A stretch of DNA of 64,000 nt from Kribbella antibiotica (GTDB lineage Bacteria > Actinomycetota > Actinomycetes > Propionibacteriales > Kribbellaceae), in assembly GCF_004349055.1 (NCBI RefSeq), contig NZ_SMKX01000011.1, positions 1-64,000 on the forward strand, read 5' to 3'. Of this stretch, positions 1-9,365 are shown piece by piece. Both the position numbers and the translations under genes were made by a program. The notes below the pieces were generated by a model, which searched no databases, was not told the origin of the DNA, and was given only the letters and a program-made list of their open reading frames with translations. Each line of letters starts with the position of its first letter. Within the stretch, counting starts at the first letter, position 1.

Positions 1-1
1 C

Positions 2-391
2 GCGGCGGGGGTGCTGGGGTTCTTCGGGTTGTGGTCGTTCCAGGCGTTGCGGACGGCGTTGGCGCCGGAGGCGGCCGAGGTGGGGATGGCGCAGACTACG
101 GCGGCGCTGATCGGGGTGCTGACGGTTGCGGCCGGTGGGGTGATCGTGGCGGTGGTTCGGGCTGCGGTGGAGGCTGCGCGGGCGGCGGTTGAGTCGCTGG
201 AGAGTTTCAGTGCGCGGTCGCATCCTTCGGCGGTGTTGTTGCGGGAGGTTCGGCCGGCGGAGGAGCGGTTGTTCGGGGTGTTCGGGCGGCAGGTGCCGGA
301 GCCGCGGATCAGTGCTGGGCCGTTGATCCTGCTGGGGACTCTCGGGCTGGGCGCCGGGGTCGTGTTCGCGGCGTTGGCGGGAGTCGTTTAA
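2..391 (+). CDS. Membrane protein, 5'-truncated by window edge
   Basis: The frame is open from base 2, so the gene probably begins outside the window; a GTG at 11 is the first start-like codon inside it. The visible part (about 130 residues) has a hydrophobic stretch rich in Ala, Gly and Val around residues 30-50, a charged middle, and a hydrophobic C-terminal segment that ends at the stop. This suggests at least two membrane spans. I do not recognise the family and there is no catalytic motif. The next gene lies 120 bases downstream on the same strand, so no coupling is evident. Confidence 0.5.
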   Translation, partial: AAGVLGFFGLWSFQALRTALAPEAAEVGMAQTTAALIGVLTVAAGGVIVAVVRAAVEAARAAVESLESFSARSHPSAVLLREVRPAEERLFGVFGRQVPEPRISAGPLILLGTLGLGAGVVFAALAGVV

Positions 392-406
392 ACGGCGCTG
401 AGCTCT

Positions 407-441
407 GGTCCCGGGGTCACTCAGAGTGATATGCAGGGACC
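407..441. terminator. Nested inverted repeat after the first gene
   Basis: An inner hairpin TCACT-CAG-AGTGA (417-429) sits inside an outer pair GGTCCC (407-412) and GGGACC (436-441). It lies directly after a stop codon, which fits a factor-independent terminator without a U-tract, as is common in GC-rich actinobacteria. It could instead be an operator for the downstream gene. Confidence 0.3.
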
Positions 442-510
442 TCGCCTTGGGTTGTCCAGGCGCTGACAATCCTGCCGCGGGGGGAACCGACGGCAGGTTT
501 GGGGGGAACT

Positions 511-1131
511 GTGCTGTGCTTGCGTGCTGCGTTCATTGCTGTTGCTGTGCTCGGCTTCGGAGTCGGGTGCGGTACGGCGGACTACACCGAACCGGCTGCC
601 GTCGCCGCTGGGCGGGTGATCACGAAGACGGTGACGGTGCCGGCCGCGCCAACAACCGGTACGCCGACATCCGCCGTACCGGAGACGACGTCGACGCCGC
701 AGCCAAAGCCGGTCACCACGACGAAGTCGGTCGTCGGATACAGCGTGATCCCGTTCAAGAAGAAGACGGTCACGGACGGCGATCTGCCGAAGGGCGACAA
801 GGAGATCCGGACGCCGGGAGCCAACGGTTCGCGGAAGCTCACGTACGAGGTCACGTACGTCGACGGCAAGCAGACCGCGAAGAAGCTGATCCGCCAAGAG
901 GTCGCGAAGCAACCGCGCTCACAGGTGACCGCGGTTGGCACGAAGGTCGAGAAGGCGGAGAGCTCCGGATGCGATCCCAACTACAGCGGCTGCGTGCCCA
1001 TCGCGAGTGACGTCGACTGCTCCGGCGGCAGCGGGAACGGGCCCGAGTACGTCGCCGGTCCGGTGACCGTCACGGGATCCGACATCTACCGCCTGGACGC
1101 CGATCACGATGGAGTCGGCTGCGAGGATTGA
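511..1131 (+). CDS. Secreted G5 and Excalibur domain protein
   Basis: A secreted or surface protein of about 206 residues. A hydrophobic signal segment ends near a Cys (GVGC), so it may be a lipoprotein, although the lipobox is imperfect. A Thr/Pro-rich linker follows, then a G5-like domain (about residues 70-145, in a region rich in Lys and Val). The C-terminus is an Excalibur motif, D-x-D-x-D-G-x-G-C-E, expected to bind calcium, with paired cysteines. Families of this kind act at the cell wall. I prefer GTG at 511, preceded by GGGGGGA; a TTG at 499 is the alternative. The stop overlaps the next gene's possible ATG start. Confidence 0.75.
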   Translation: MLCLRAAFIAVAVLGFGVGCGTADYTEPAAVAAGRVITKTVTVPAAPTTGTPTSAVPETTSTPQPKPVTTTKSVVGYSVIPFKKKTVTDGDLPKGDKEIRTPGANGSRKLTYEVTYVDGKQTAKKLIRQEVAKQPRSQVTAVGTKVEKAESSGCDPNYSGCVPIASDVDCSGGSGNGPEYVAGPVTVTGSDIYRLDADHDGVGCED

Positions 1132-1135
1132 CCAT

Positions 1136-2068
1136 GTGCTGACCTACGAGCTGACGTCCAAGGACTTGGAGGAGGTTCGGTTCGCGCTGTCGCCTGCGGC
1201 GGAAACTGTTCTGTCGCTGCGTGCGCTCCGCGACCCGGGCCGCTTCCCGCTGCAGCTCCCGTGGGTGCGGGCGGTGCAGTCGTTGCTGGAAGGACCGGAC
1301 TGGGAGGTGCTTGGCCAGCTGGTGAATGCCACGATGGGGAGTCCGGACTTTCTGACGCCGCGGCCGATGTCCCCATTGACGCAGTTCGCGGATGAGCTGG
1401 AGATCATTGGGCGCGTCGATCAGGAGACGTTCGAACGACAGCTCGAAGCTGTGAACGGCGAGTCGACGACGCTGACGCCAGGGCGGGTGGTCGAGGCGCT
1501 TGGCGACTACTGGCAGACGGTGATGGCGCCGTACTGGAATCGGATGCGGACGATCCTCACCGCCGACATCACCTACCGCGGCCACATCCTCACCCAGCAG
1601 GGAACCGGCGCGATGCTCAACGAGCTGGGCCCCGCAATCTCTTATAGCCAAGGGGTCTTGAAGGTCGAGAAGGTCAGCGAGATAAGCCGTTCAGAGAGAA
1701 TCAACGGCCGCGGCCTGGTCCTCCAACCGACCCTCTTCGGACCACATGCGGTCATCCCGTACGACCCCGGCGCCGACCCGTTCCTCGGCTATCCGCCCCG
1801 CGGCCAAGCCAACCTGTGGACGGTCGTCGCCCCGCCCACGCCGCAAGACCTCGCCCAACTCATCGGTACGGCGCGCGCCCGCGTCCTGCGACTTCTCACC
1901 CACCCGCGGACCACCACCGACATCGCGGCCGAGCTCCAGGTCACGCCGTCGGCGGTCAGCCAGCACCTCCAGCTGCTCCGCCGTACCGGTCTGGTCGAGC
2001 CGCAGCGGGCCGGCAAGCAAGTCCTCTACCGCACTACAGAGTTGGCCCAATTGCTGACGGGGAACTAA
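1136..2068 (+). CDS. ArsR-type winged-helix regulator (DUF5937-like)
   Basis: A transcription regulator of about 310 residues. The N-terminal two thirds resemble the DUF5937 region of actinobacterial ArsR-like proteins (the 'FALSPAAETVLSLRAL' stretch). The C-terminal 75 residues form a winged helix with the recognition segment PSAVSQHLQLLRRTGLV and the wing GKQVLYRTT. No metal-binding Cys cluster is visible, so the ligand is unknown. GTG at 1136 has GAGG nine bases upstream (1123-1126). An ATG at 1109 would overlap the previous gene by 23 bases and is the alternative start. Confidence 0.75.
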   Translation: MLTYELTSKDLEEVRFALSPAAETVLSLRALRDPGRFPLQLPWVRAVQSLLEGPDWEVLGQLVNATMGSPDFLTPRPMSPLTQFADELEIIGRVDQETFERQLEAVNGESTTLTPGRVVEALGDYWQTVMAPYWNRMRTILTADITYRGHILTQQGTGAMLNELGPAISYSQGVLKVEKVSEISRSERINGRGLVLQPTLFGPHAVIPYDPGADPFLGYPPRGQANLWTVVAPPTPQDLAQLIGTARARVLRLLTHPRTTTDIAAELQVTPSAVSQHLQLLRRTGLVEPQRAGKQVLYRTTELAQLLTGN

Positions 2069-2076
2069 AGTCGAAA

Positions 2077-2176
2077 CCAACCGCGGGAGCTCGCACCTGA
2101 GTGGGCTGAGAGGGCGACAGAGTGGGCGTCGCCGACCGCTGAACCTGAATCGGGTAATGCCGACGGAGGGAGGACG
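2077..2176 (+). promoter_or_regulatory. TPP riboswitch (THI element)
   Basis: The leader of thiS contains the conserved TPP-aptamer blocks in the correct order: GCGGGAGCTCGCACC (2082-2096), GGGCTGAGA (2103-2111), GAACCTGAA (2141-2149) and GGGTAATGCCG (2152-2162), with a variable hairpin between 2112 and 2138. It lies immediately before the ribosome-binding site of thiS. TPP binding is expected to lower expression of the thiazole-synthesis genes, probably by hiding the Shine-Dalgarno sequence, because the GGAGGGAGG purine tract directly adjoins the aptamer. Confidence 0.93.
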
Positions 2177-2177
2177 C

Positions 2178-3186
<1,009 letters not shown>

Positions 3187-3197
3187 TCTCCAAAGCC

Positions 3198-3971
3198 ATG
3201 GACCTGGCGACAGTGATTGCAGCCAACGACAAGTGGATGGGTCCGGCGCCGGAAGGCTCGGAGGTCGTGGAGACCGACGAGTACCGCCTGGTTCGGCTTC
3301 CGGACCGGTTCCCGGATCCGCTGCAGGTGCAGTGGATCCGGTCGGCGCGCTCGGCGGACGCTGTTCTCAACAACATCGTCCAGCGGGCGTCGGCGTACGG
3401 GCTGTCTGAGCTTCAGGTCTACGAGAAGCTTGGCTCACCTGAGGGCCTCGCTGAGGCGCTGCTCAAGCGGGGTGCCGAGTGCTACGACACCGCCGACGTG
3501 CTCGCGCTGGCGCTGCCTGCTGAGCTCGAAGCCAGCGAACTCGAGGCGCGGTGGGTGGCCGAGCTGGAGGACGTCCGCGACGCCAACATCATCGCGTCCA
3601 CGGTCTTCGGCGGTCCGAGGGCTTCCGATGAGGATCTCGCCTCACGCCTGGCGGCCTACCGTAAGCAGTCCGAGGCGGGCGCCGGTGGGATCCTAGTCGG
3701 CTATGTGGACGGCGTCCCGGCCGGAATCTCCGGCCTCGACCTGGTCGACAGCGTGGCGCGGATCTGGGGCGGCGCCGTCCTGGACGAGTTCCGCGGCCAC
3801 GGCATCTACCGCGCCCTGACTGCCAAACGTCTCCAGTACGCCGCCGAGCACGGCGCCACGATGGCCCTCACCCAGGGCAGGATTTCCACCAGCTCCCCAA
3901 TCCTCAAGCGCGTCGGTTTCACGTCGTACGGCCAGCAGCGCTCCTACCGTCTTCCCTTGGAGGGTCGATGA
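3198..3971 (+). CDS. GNAT-family N-acetyltransferase
   Basis: A protein of 257 residues with a GNAT domain in its C-terminal half. The acetyl-CoA loop is seen as LDEFRGHGIYRALTAKRLQYA, followed by the final strand-helix with SPILKRVGFTSYG. The N-terminal half (about residues 1-120) is not recognised and may set substrate choice. The substrate is unknown. An in-frame start at 3132 would overlap thiG by 55 bases, so I prefer ATG 3198. The gene ends in an ATGA overlap with the RidA-like gene, so the two are translationally coupled. Confidence 0.8.
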   Translation: MDLATVIAANDKWMGPAPEGSEVVETDEYRLVRLPDRFPDPLQVQWIRSARSADAVLNNIVQRASAYGLSELQVYEKLGSPEGLAEALLKRGAECYDTADVLALALPAELEASELEARWVAELEDVRDANIIASTVFGGPRASDEDLASRLAAYRKQSEAGAGGILVGYVDGVPAGISGLDLVDSVARIWGGAVLDEFRGHGIYRALTAKRLQYAAEHGATMALTQGRISTSSPILKRVGFTSYGQQRSYRLPLEGR

Positions 3972-4357
3972 ACAAGTTCGCATACCCGCAGCCCAAAGGT
4001 GTTGCTCCGGGCAACGGTTATAGCCATGTGGTGACCGGGCCTGGGCAGTGGGTTGCGATCGCCGGTCAGGTCGCCCTCGATGCCGACGGCAAGTTTGTCG
4101 GCGAAGGTGACGCCGAAGCGCAGACGCGGCAGGTGTTCGCCAATCTGGATGCGGCGCTGAAGGCGGCCGGTGCGACGTGGGACAACGTCGTGAAGCTGAA
4201 CTACTACCTGACCGACATGGCTGGTCTCCCGGCGCTGCGCACGGTCCGGGATGAGTACGTCGACACCACGCGTCCGCCAGCTAGCACCGCCGTACAGGTG
4301 GTTGCGTTGTTCCGGCCGGAAGCACTGATCGAGATCGAGGCGTACGCCGTTATCTGA
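3968..4357 (+). CDS. RidA-family (YjgF/YER057c) protein
   Basis: A small trimer-forming RidA-fold protein of 129 residues. Classic RidA hydrolyses reactive enamines and imines from PLP enzymes. The fold signature IEIEAYAVI is present at the C-terminus. However, the motif that usually reads PARS, with the essential arginine, reads PPAST here. Imine deaminase activity is therefore doubtful, and the protein may belong to one of the Rid subfamilies without that arginine. It is coupled to the upstream acetyltransferase by a 4-base overlap and converges on the next gene with an 8-base overlap. Confidence 0.85.
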   Translation: MNKFAYPQPKGVAPGNGYSHVVTGPGQWVAIAGQVALDADGKFVGEGDAEAQTRQVFANLDAALKAAGATWDNVVKLNYYLTDMAGLPALRTVRDEYVDTTRPPASTAVQVVALFRPEALIEIEAYAVI

Positions 4358-5222
4358 GCTCGTTGACCGCCAGTTGCGCGGCGAGGCCGATTGCGGCGTC
4401 GGCGCGCGGCTGGCGGGAGTCGACGCGCGCCGTCCGGGTGAAGATCGCGACCGCGTAGGCGTCGCCGGCGGGGAGGGTGACGACGCCGACCTCGTGCCGG
4501 AGCGCGCCGAAGGTGCCGGTCTTGCCAGCGACGCGGATGGCATCGTGGGGGAAGCCGGAGCCTAGGCGGTGCTGGAAAATTTGCCGTTGCATGGTGGCTT
4601 TGGCGAAATCGGTCTGGGCGGCGGAGAGCAGCTCACCTGCCCAGAGTCGTCTGAGCAGCAACGTCATGTCGCGGGGTGTGCTCGCGGAGGCGTTCGCTGC
4701 TTCGTAGACGCCGGTCGGGGTGGCTCGGTTGTTGTCAGCCAGTACGGCGAGGGCCGCGTCGGGGTCGTCGAGTCCGGTACGGCGTTGCAGGTCGAGCAGG
4801 TTGGCCGCGGTCCCCCGCCGTACCCAGGTTTGTTGCAGGCCAAAGGATTCCAGCAGCTCGGCGAGGCGTTCCAGCCCGACGACGGTGAGGAGCGCATCCG
4901 CGGCGGCGTTGTCGGAGACGGTCATCATCATGACCGCGAGATCGCGGAGCGACATCGTCACGGGGTCGGCGAGGAGCGAGAGCCCGGTCGGGCCTGGGGT
5001 GCGGGTTGCTGGTTCGAGCGTTAGCTGGGCGCGCGGGTCGAGCTCGCCGTCGTCGACAAGACGGCAGAAGCCAGCCAGGAGTGGAAGCTTGTAAACCGAA
5101 GCCATCGGTACGACGGCATCCGCGTCGAGGGAGACTGTCGATGCAGCGTCGTCGAGGGCGACCGCGTGCAGCCAGCCGCGGACGCCGGCGTCGTCGAAGA
5201 CCGCACGGATCCGGGCGTTCAC
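4350..5222 (-). CDS. Class A beta-lactamase-fold serine hydrolase
   Basis: A protein of 290 residues with the three signature boxes of the class A / DD-peptidase fold: SVYK (Ser42, Lys45), SDN (103-105) and KTG (234-236). No signal peptide is seen, and the N-terminus begins directly in the domain. That is unusual for a lactamase exposed to periplasm-equivalent substrates. The omega loop is shortened, and an obvious Glu166 equivalent within an E-x-x-L-N motif is missing. True beta-lactamase action is therefore uncertain, and esterase or peptidase activity is possible. It is coupled by a 4-base overlap to the LysR gene, which is transcribed first. Confidence 0.8.
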   Translation of the reverse strand: MNARIRAVFDDAGVRGWLHAVALDDAASTVSLDADAVVPMASVYKLPLLAGFCRLVDDGELDPRAQLTLEPATRTPGPTGLSLLADPVTMSLRDLAVMMMTVSDNAAADALLTVVGLERLAELLESFGLQQTWVRRGTAANLLDLQRRTGLDDPDAALAVLADNNRATPTGVYEAANASASTPRDMTLLLRRLWAGELLSAAQTDFAKATMQRQIFQHRLGSGFPHDAIRVAGKTGTFGALRHEVGVVTLPAGDAYAVAIFTRTARVDSRQPRADAAIGLAAQLAVNELR

Positions 5223-6088
5223 GGTGTCACCAACGCTTCGGTCAACCGGGCAACAACGTCAACCGGAAACGGGGTCCGGTCCTGCGACCACACCAGGCGC
5301 AACCGCGTGGGCAGCGGATCGCCCGCCAGTAGGTGACGGTCGACTCCGGGAGCGGCCAACGAGGAGTCTGCGGTCATGACGATCGCTTGGCCAGCAGCCG
5401 CCATCGCCAGCCCGGCCCGCTCGTCCGTCACTACGACCGTCCCACCGTCGGGCCGATGCATCGCCAACGTGTCGAGGAAGAGATCCCGAGCCGCCGGCGC
5501 CTCCGCCCGAGACCGAACCGCCACCGGCAACCCCCGCAACGACTTCAGTTCCGCCACAGGGTCTGAAGCCAGTCCAGCCGGTACCAACGCCCAGGTGGGG
5601 AGCAGCTGGACCGGGCCAGCCTCAAGGCCGTCTAGGACGGTGGGGTGCAGGACGACGGCGAGAGTGAGTCGGCCGGAGGAGACCTGACTGACGAGGGAGC
5701 TGGTTGGGGCGGTGACCACCGTGACTCGGCTGCCGGGGAGCGCCGCGGAGCAGGCGGCGGCTACGGCGGCGCCCGCGCTCACCGGGACCTCGGGGGTGAG
5801 GCCAAGGCGGATTTCGGGGCCTTCAGGGTCGCGGGCGACAGCCGCCTGGTGGAGTTCCTCGATGGAGGTCAAGGCGCGGCGGGCGAACGGGAGGAGCGCC
5901 GTACCGGCTGGGGTTAGCTCGACGCCGCCGGAGCCTCGCTCGAACAGTTTGGCGCCGACCAAAGCCTCGAGGCGGCGGAGACCCTGAGAGAGCGGGGGCT
6001 GGGTAATGCCGACGACGCGGGCGGCGTCGCCGAAGTGTTGCTCTTCGGCGAGCGCGATAAAGATCTGCAGATGCCGTTCAGTCAGCAT
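5219..6088 (-). CDS. LysR-family transcriptional regulator
   Basis: A 289-residue LysR protein. The N-terminal winged helix covers residues 1-60 (HFGDAARVVGITQPPLSQGLRRLE), followed by the linker helix and a periplasmic-binding-type effector domain from about residue 90. It is the first gene of an operon with the beta-lactamase-fold hydrolase and is divergent from the metallo-beta-lactamase-fold gene at 6216. It may control either side. The effector is unknown. Confidence 0.88.
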   Translation of the reverse strand: MLTERHLQIFIALAEEQHFGDAARVVGITQPPLSQGLRRLEALVGAKLFERGSGGVELTPAGTALLPFARRALTSIEELHQAAVARDPEGPEIRLGLTPEVPVSAGAAVAAACSAALPGSRVTVVTAPTSSLVSQVSSGRLTLAVVLHPTVLDGLEAGPVQLLPTWALVPAGLASDPVAELKSLRGLPVAVRSRAEAPAARDLFLDTLAMHRPDGGTVVVTDERAGLAMAAAGQAIVMTADSSLAAPGVDRHLLAGDPLPTRLRLVWSQDRTPFPVDVVARLTEALVTP

Positions 6089-6129
6089 GATGCCGCTGAC
6101 CTGCGGTGATATCTCCAGACACTTGCCTC

Positions 6130-6143
6130 ATGCCTGAAAGCAT
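6130..6143. promoter_or_regulatory. Possible LysR operator between divergent genes
   Basis: The inverted repeat ATGC-N6-GCAT lies in the 127-base gap between the LysR gene and the divergent exported hydrolase. LysR proteins bind dyads of this general form near their own promoters. The spacing is one base off the usual T-N11-A, so this is a weak call. Confidence 0.25.
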
Positions 6144-6215
6144 ATTCGACACATCCCAAGCGCCTCGCCTTGACTGACACGCGACGGCACGACGGATCGG
6201 CGTGAGGAGAACGCA

Positions 6216-7130
6216 GTGAAGGTGACGCGACGAGGGATGCTGGCCGGCGCGGCCGCGGTTGGGGCGGCAGGAATGGTCGGTGCGCCTGCGGCGGCGCGAA
6301 CAGTCAGCAAGCCGCCACGGACCCCCGTGGAACTCAAATGGTTCGGCACGCATGCCTGGGAGATTCGCTGCGGCGAGCATGTCGTCCTGACCGACCCGTG
6401 GTTGACGCGCTTCCACACCGGCACGTTCACCCCGAAAGGCGCCGACCCGAAGATCAAGATCGTCATCGACAAGGCGGTGGTCGACAAGCACATCAGCAAG
6501 GCCGACGCGATCCTGGTCCACCACGGGCACTACGACCACATCACCGACGTGCCTCACGTAGCCGCCCGCACCCAGGCGACCGTGCTCGGCACCCAGACGC
6601 ACGTCAACCTACTCAAGGCGATGCGCACGCAAGCCGATCTGCTGTCACCGGTCCGCGGTGGCGAATACCTGGTGTTCGACGGCTTCACGATCGAGGTCTA
6701 CCCGTCGCTGCACTCGTGCGGCGGCAAGCGGCACACGTACGCCTACCCCGGTTACCACCAGGACGCCGTACCGGCTCGGCCGCGCGTGATCGAGGACCTG
6801 GTCGAGGGCGGCACGCTCGCCTACGTCATCACGATCGGCGGCCTGCGCATCCTCAGCCTCAGTACGGCGAACTTCGACCCGATCGCCCTGCGCGACCTGC
6901 AGGTCGATGTCGCCCTGATCGCCCCCGGCGGCGAACCCGGCGTCACGGATCGCCTTCTGCAGACCATCAAGCCGGTCCCCACTGCAATCGCCACCCACTG
7001 GGACGATTTCGACCAGCCGCTGACTGAGCCGGGCGTTCCGTGGACCGACCTAGCTCCGCTCCGCGCCTCGGCCGAGAAGACCGGCGCCAGGTTCGTGACC
7101 GTGGATCACCTGCAGAAGATCACCCTTTGA
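6216..7130 (+). CDS. Tat-exported metallo-beta-lactamase-fold hydrolase
   Basis: A 304-residue protein. The N-terminus is a twin-arginine signal (TRRGMLAGAA, then an Ala/Gly-rich core, cleavage near ARTVS). The mature part is an MBL-fold hydrolase of the UlaG/RomA-like type: a TDPWLT strand, the metal motif HHGHYDH in place of HxHxDH, and a late His in ATHWDDF. The family handles phosphoesters, lactones or similar bonds; the substrate is unknown here. The GTG start at 6216 follows GAGGAGA. Export through Tat suggests that the metal-loaded enzyme folds in the cytoplasm. It is divergent from the LysR gene. Confidence 0.82.
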   Translation: MKVTRRGMLAGAAAVGAAGMVGAPAAARTVSKPPRTPVELKWFGTHAWEIRCGEHVVLTDPWLTRFHTGTFTPKGADPKIKIVIDKAVVDKHISKADAILVHHGHYDHITDVPHVAARTQATVLGTQTHVNLLKAMRTQADLLSPVRGGEYLVFDGFTIEVYPSLHSCGGKRHTYAYPGYHQDAVPARPRVIEDLVEGGTLAYVITIGGLRILSLSTANFDPIALRDLQVDVALIAPGGEPGVTDRLLQTIKPVPTAIATHWDDFDQPLTEPGVPWTDLAPLRASAEKTGARFVTVDHLQKITL

Positions 7131-7899
7131 CCCGGTAGTGATACCGGGAGACGGTGCTGAAGCCGAAGCGTGCATAGAGGGCCAAGGCTGCGGTGTTGTC
7201 CGCGAGCACCGAGAGGAAGACCTGACCGATGCCGCGGGTTGTTGCCTCCTGCAACAACCCGTGCATGACGGCCTGGGCGAGGCCCTGACGACGGAAGGCC
7301 GGGTCGACGGCGATGCAGTAGAGACCGGACCAGTCGTCGACCAGGGCGAGGCGACCGATGGCGGCAATGCGACCGTCGACCACGATTCGGGCATACAGCG
7401 CCGCGCCGCGGTGGAGGATCTGTCGGGCGACGGCCTGCTCAGCGGATCCACCGCGGCCGTCGTTCTGCCACCAGAACTGCATCCAGGCATCGTCGGCGAC
7501 CGGAGAAATATTCACCTCGACCGTTGGTGACGGCAGCGCGGCCAACACCTCAGCGACGGCCGCGCACTGCACCGATGTCGGGTTCTTCACCACATACCCG
7601 CGGGCCGCGAGCCGGGCATCCAGGTCGGTCGGCTGCGCCGCCGGGCTGATCTGGAACGACGGCGTGATCCCATGCGCCTGGTACAGCGTTTCCACGTAAT
7701 CCAAGGCCTTACCGAGATCGTACGGCGCTCCGGCCGGGAGCACGGAGTTCGCGCGCAGGGTGACGCCGGCCGCTCGTCGGACCAGCCAGCCGTCGAGTTC
7801 GGTGCTGTGCGCGGTAGGCCAGCCCCGGTTCATCAGGTGGTCGATTCCAGCTGCGGTGATCACCTCATCGAGAGTAGAACTCCCGGGATCGAATTGCAA
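7120..7899 (-). CDS. GNAT-family N-acetyltransferase
   Basis: A 259-residue acetyltransferase. The N-terminal part (about 1-120) includes W-x-x-A-H-S-x-E-L-D-G-W-L-V-R-R, known from two-domain GNAT proteins. The C-terminal GNAT domain has the acetyl-CoA loop VDPAFRRQGLAQAVMHGLL and the final NTAALALYARFGF. The substrate is unknown. It converges on the MBL-fold gene with an 11-base overlap at the 3' end. Confidence 0.85.
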   Translation of the reverse strand: MQFDPGSSTLDEVITAAGIDHLMNRGWPTAHSTELDGWLVRRAAGVTLRANSVLPAGAPYDLGKALDYVETLYQAHGITPSFQISPAAQPTDLDARLAARGYVVKNPTSVQCAAVAEVLAALPSPTVEVNISPVADDAWMQFWWQNDGRGGSAEQAVARQILHRGAALYARIVVDGRIAAIGRLALVDDWSGLYCIAVDPAFRRQGLAQAVMHGLLQEATTRGIGQVFLSVLADNTAALALYARFGFSTVSRYHYRVKG

Positions 7900-7915
7900 T
7901 GTGTGGAATATTTAT

Positions 7916-9319
7916 TCACACCGAGCGGGCGACTGCAACCGCCTCGGCGAGCAGATCGACTCCCTCGATGACCGAGCTGACCGTCAGCCCGCCGTACCCG
8001 AAGACGAATCCGCCAGGCCCCGGCGGATTCACCCAGTACGGCGCCAGCCCATAGACCCCGAGTCCACGCTCCAGCGCCGCCGCCTGGACCGCTGATTCGG
8101 TCAGCCCCTCCGGCAGCATCACCAGCACATGCAGACCGGCCGAGATCCCGGTCGGCACCAACTCCGGCACCCGCACCGCGAGCCGCTCCATCAACGTGTC
8201 CCGCAGCTTCCGGTACCGCGGCCGCATCCGCCGCAGATGCCGATCGAACTCACCCCGCGCGACAAAATCCGCAAACGCCAACTGGTCGAACACCGGCGAC
8301 CCACGATCGTCCATCAGCTTGGCCCGCGACATCGGCTCGACCAACCGCGGCGGCAGAATCATCCACCCCAACCGCAGCCCCGGCGCCAACGTCTTGCTCG
8401 CCGTCCCGGCGTACGCGACCCGATCCGGCATCAGCCCCTGAATCGCCCCGACCGGCTCGCGGTCATACCGAAACTCCGCGTCGTAGTCGTCCTCGATCAC
8501 CAACCCGTCCCGCCGCGCGGCCCACGCGACCAACGCCGCTCGCGTCTCCGCAGACATGACCGCACCCGTCGGGAACTGATGCGCCGAAGTCACCAGTACG
8601 ACGTCCGCTCCCGACCGCTCGAGCGCGTCGACATCGATCCCGCCCTCAAGAACCGGTACGCCGACCGCCGTCAACCCGGCTTCCGCGGCCGTTCGCCGCA
8701 AGTCGTCGTCCGACGGATCCTCGACCGCGAGGCATCGATATCCCTGTGCTGCAAGGACTTTCAGCAGCAACCGCGATCCCTGCGCGAACCCGTGGCAGAC
8801 CAGCATGTGCTCCGGCCGGGCCGCCGTACCGCGAACGCGATTGAGGTAGTCGGCCAACGCGGTCCGCAGCTCGCCAGTCCCCCGACCGTCCAGATACGCA
8901 AGCGTCCGGTCCGGCGTCTCGTTGAGCACGCGGCGCATCGATCGCAACCACGCCGCCCGTGGAAACTGCGATACGTCCGGCCGGCTGTAGCGGAAGTCGA
9001 TCCGCGGTTCGCCGTCCGGCATCGACCCCGCACCAGCAGCCGAGATCGCAGCCACCGCCGCGACTTCGGTGTATCCACCGCCGCGACTGATCAGGTATCC
9101 CTCGGCCACGAGCTGCTGGTACGCCTCGACCACGACACCCCGGGACAGCCCCAGATCCTCGGCGAACGATCGAGTCGACGGCATCACCGAACCGGCCCGC
9201 AACAGGCCGTCCCGGATCCGCGCGCGAATCCCGCTCTCCAGCTGCTGATGCAGCGGAGCGCCAGTTGAGCGCTGGAGCTCGATCAGCAGCTCACCGGAAC
9301 TGGTCCTGATTCGGGTCAT
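7916..9319 (-). CDS. MocR-type GntR/aminotransferase regulator (PdxR-like)
   Basis: A fusion regulator of 467 residues. The N-terminal GntR winged helix covers about residues 10-80 (PLHQQLESGIRARIRDG, PSTRSFAEDLGLSRGVVVEAY). A fold-type I aminotransferase domain follows, from about 110 to the end, with the PLP lysine expected at Lys309 (TASKTLAPGLRLGW). In known MocR regulators PLP or a PLP adduct is the effector, and targets are vitamin B6 or amino-compound genes. It is divergent from the flavoenzyme at 9366, with only 46 bases between them, so that gene is the likeliest target. Confidence 0.9.
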   Translation of the reverse strand: MTRIRTSSGELLIELQRSTGAPLHQQLESGIRARIRDGLLRAGSVMPSTRSFAEDLGLSRGVVVEAYQQLVAEGYLISRGGGYTEVAAVAAISAAGAGSMPDGEPRIDFRYSRPDVSQFPRAAWLRSMRRVLNETPDRTLAYLDGRGTGELRTALADYLNRVRGTAARPEHMLVCHGFAQGSRLLLKVLAAQGYRCLAVEDPSDDDLRRTAAEAGLTAVGVPVLEGGIDVDALERSGADVVLVTSAHQFPTGAVMSAETRAALVAWAARRDGLVIEDDYDAEFRYDREPVGAIQGLMPDRVAYAGTASKTLAPGLRLGWMILPPRLVEPMSRAKLMDDRGSPVFDQLAFADFVARGEFDRHLRRMRPRYRKLRDTLMERLAVRVPELVPTGISAGLHVLVMLPEGLTESAVQAAALERGLGVYGLAPYWVNPPGPGGFVFGYGGLTVSSVIEGVDLLAEAVAVARSV

Positions 9320-9322
9320 AAA

Positions 9323-9338
9323 ACTGGACCTTACTGGA
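9323..9338. promoter_or_regulatory. Direct repeat, candidate MocR operator
   Basis: ACTGGA occurs at 9323-9328 and again at 9333-9338, ten bases apart, in the short gap between the MocR gene and the divergent flavoenzyme. MocR-type proteins such as GabR and PdxR are known to bind direct repeats in such gaps. One helical turn of spacing fits two winged helices on the same DNA face. Confidence 0.35.
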
Positions 9339-9365
9339 GTACCGCTGCGCTGTCAGGCTGATCCC

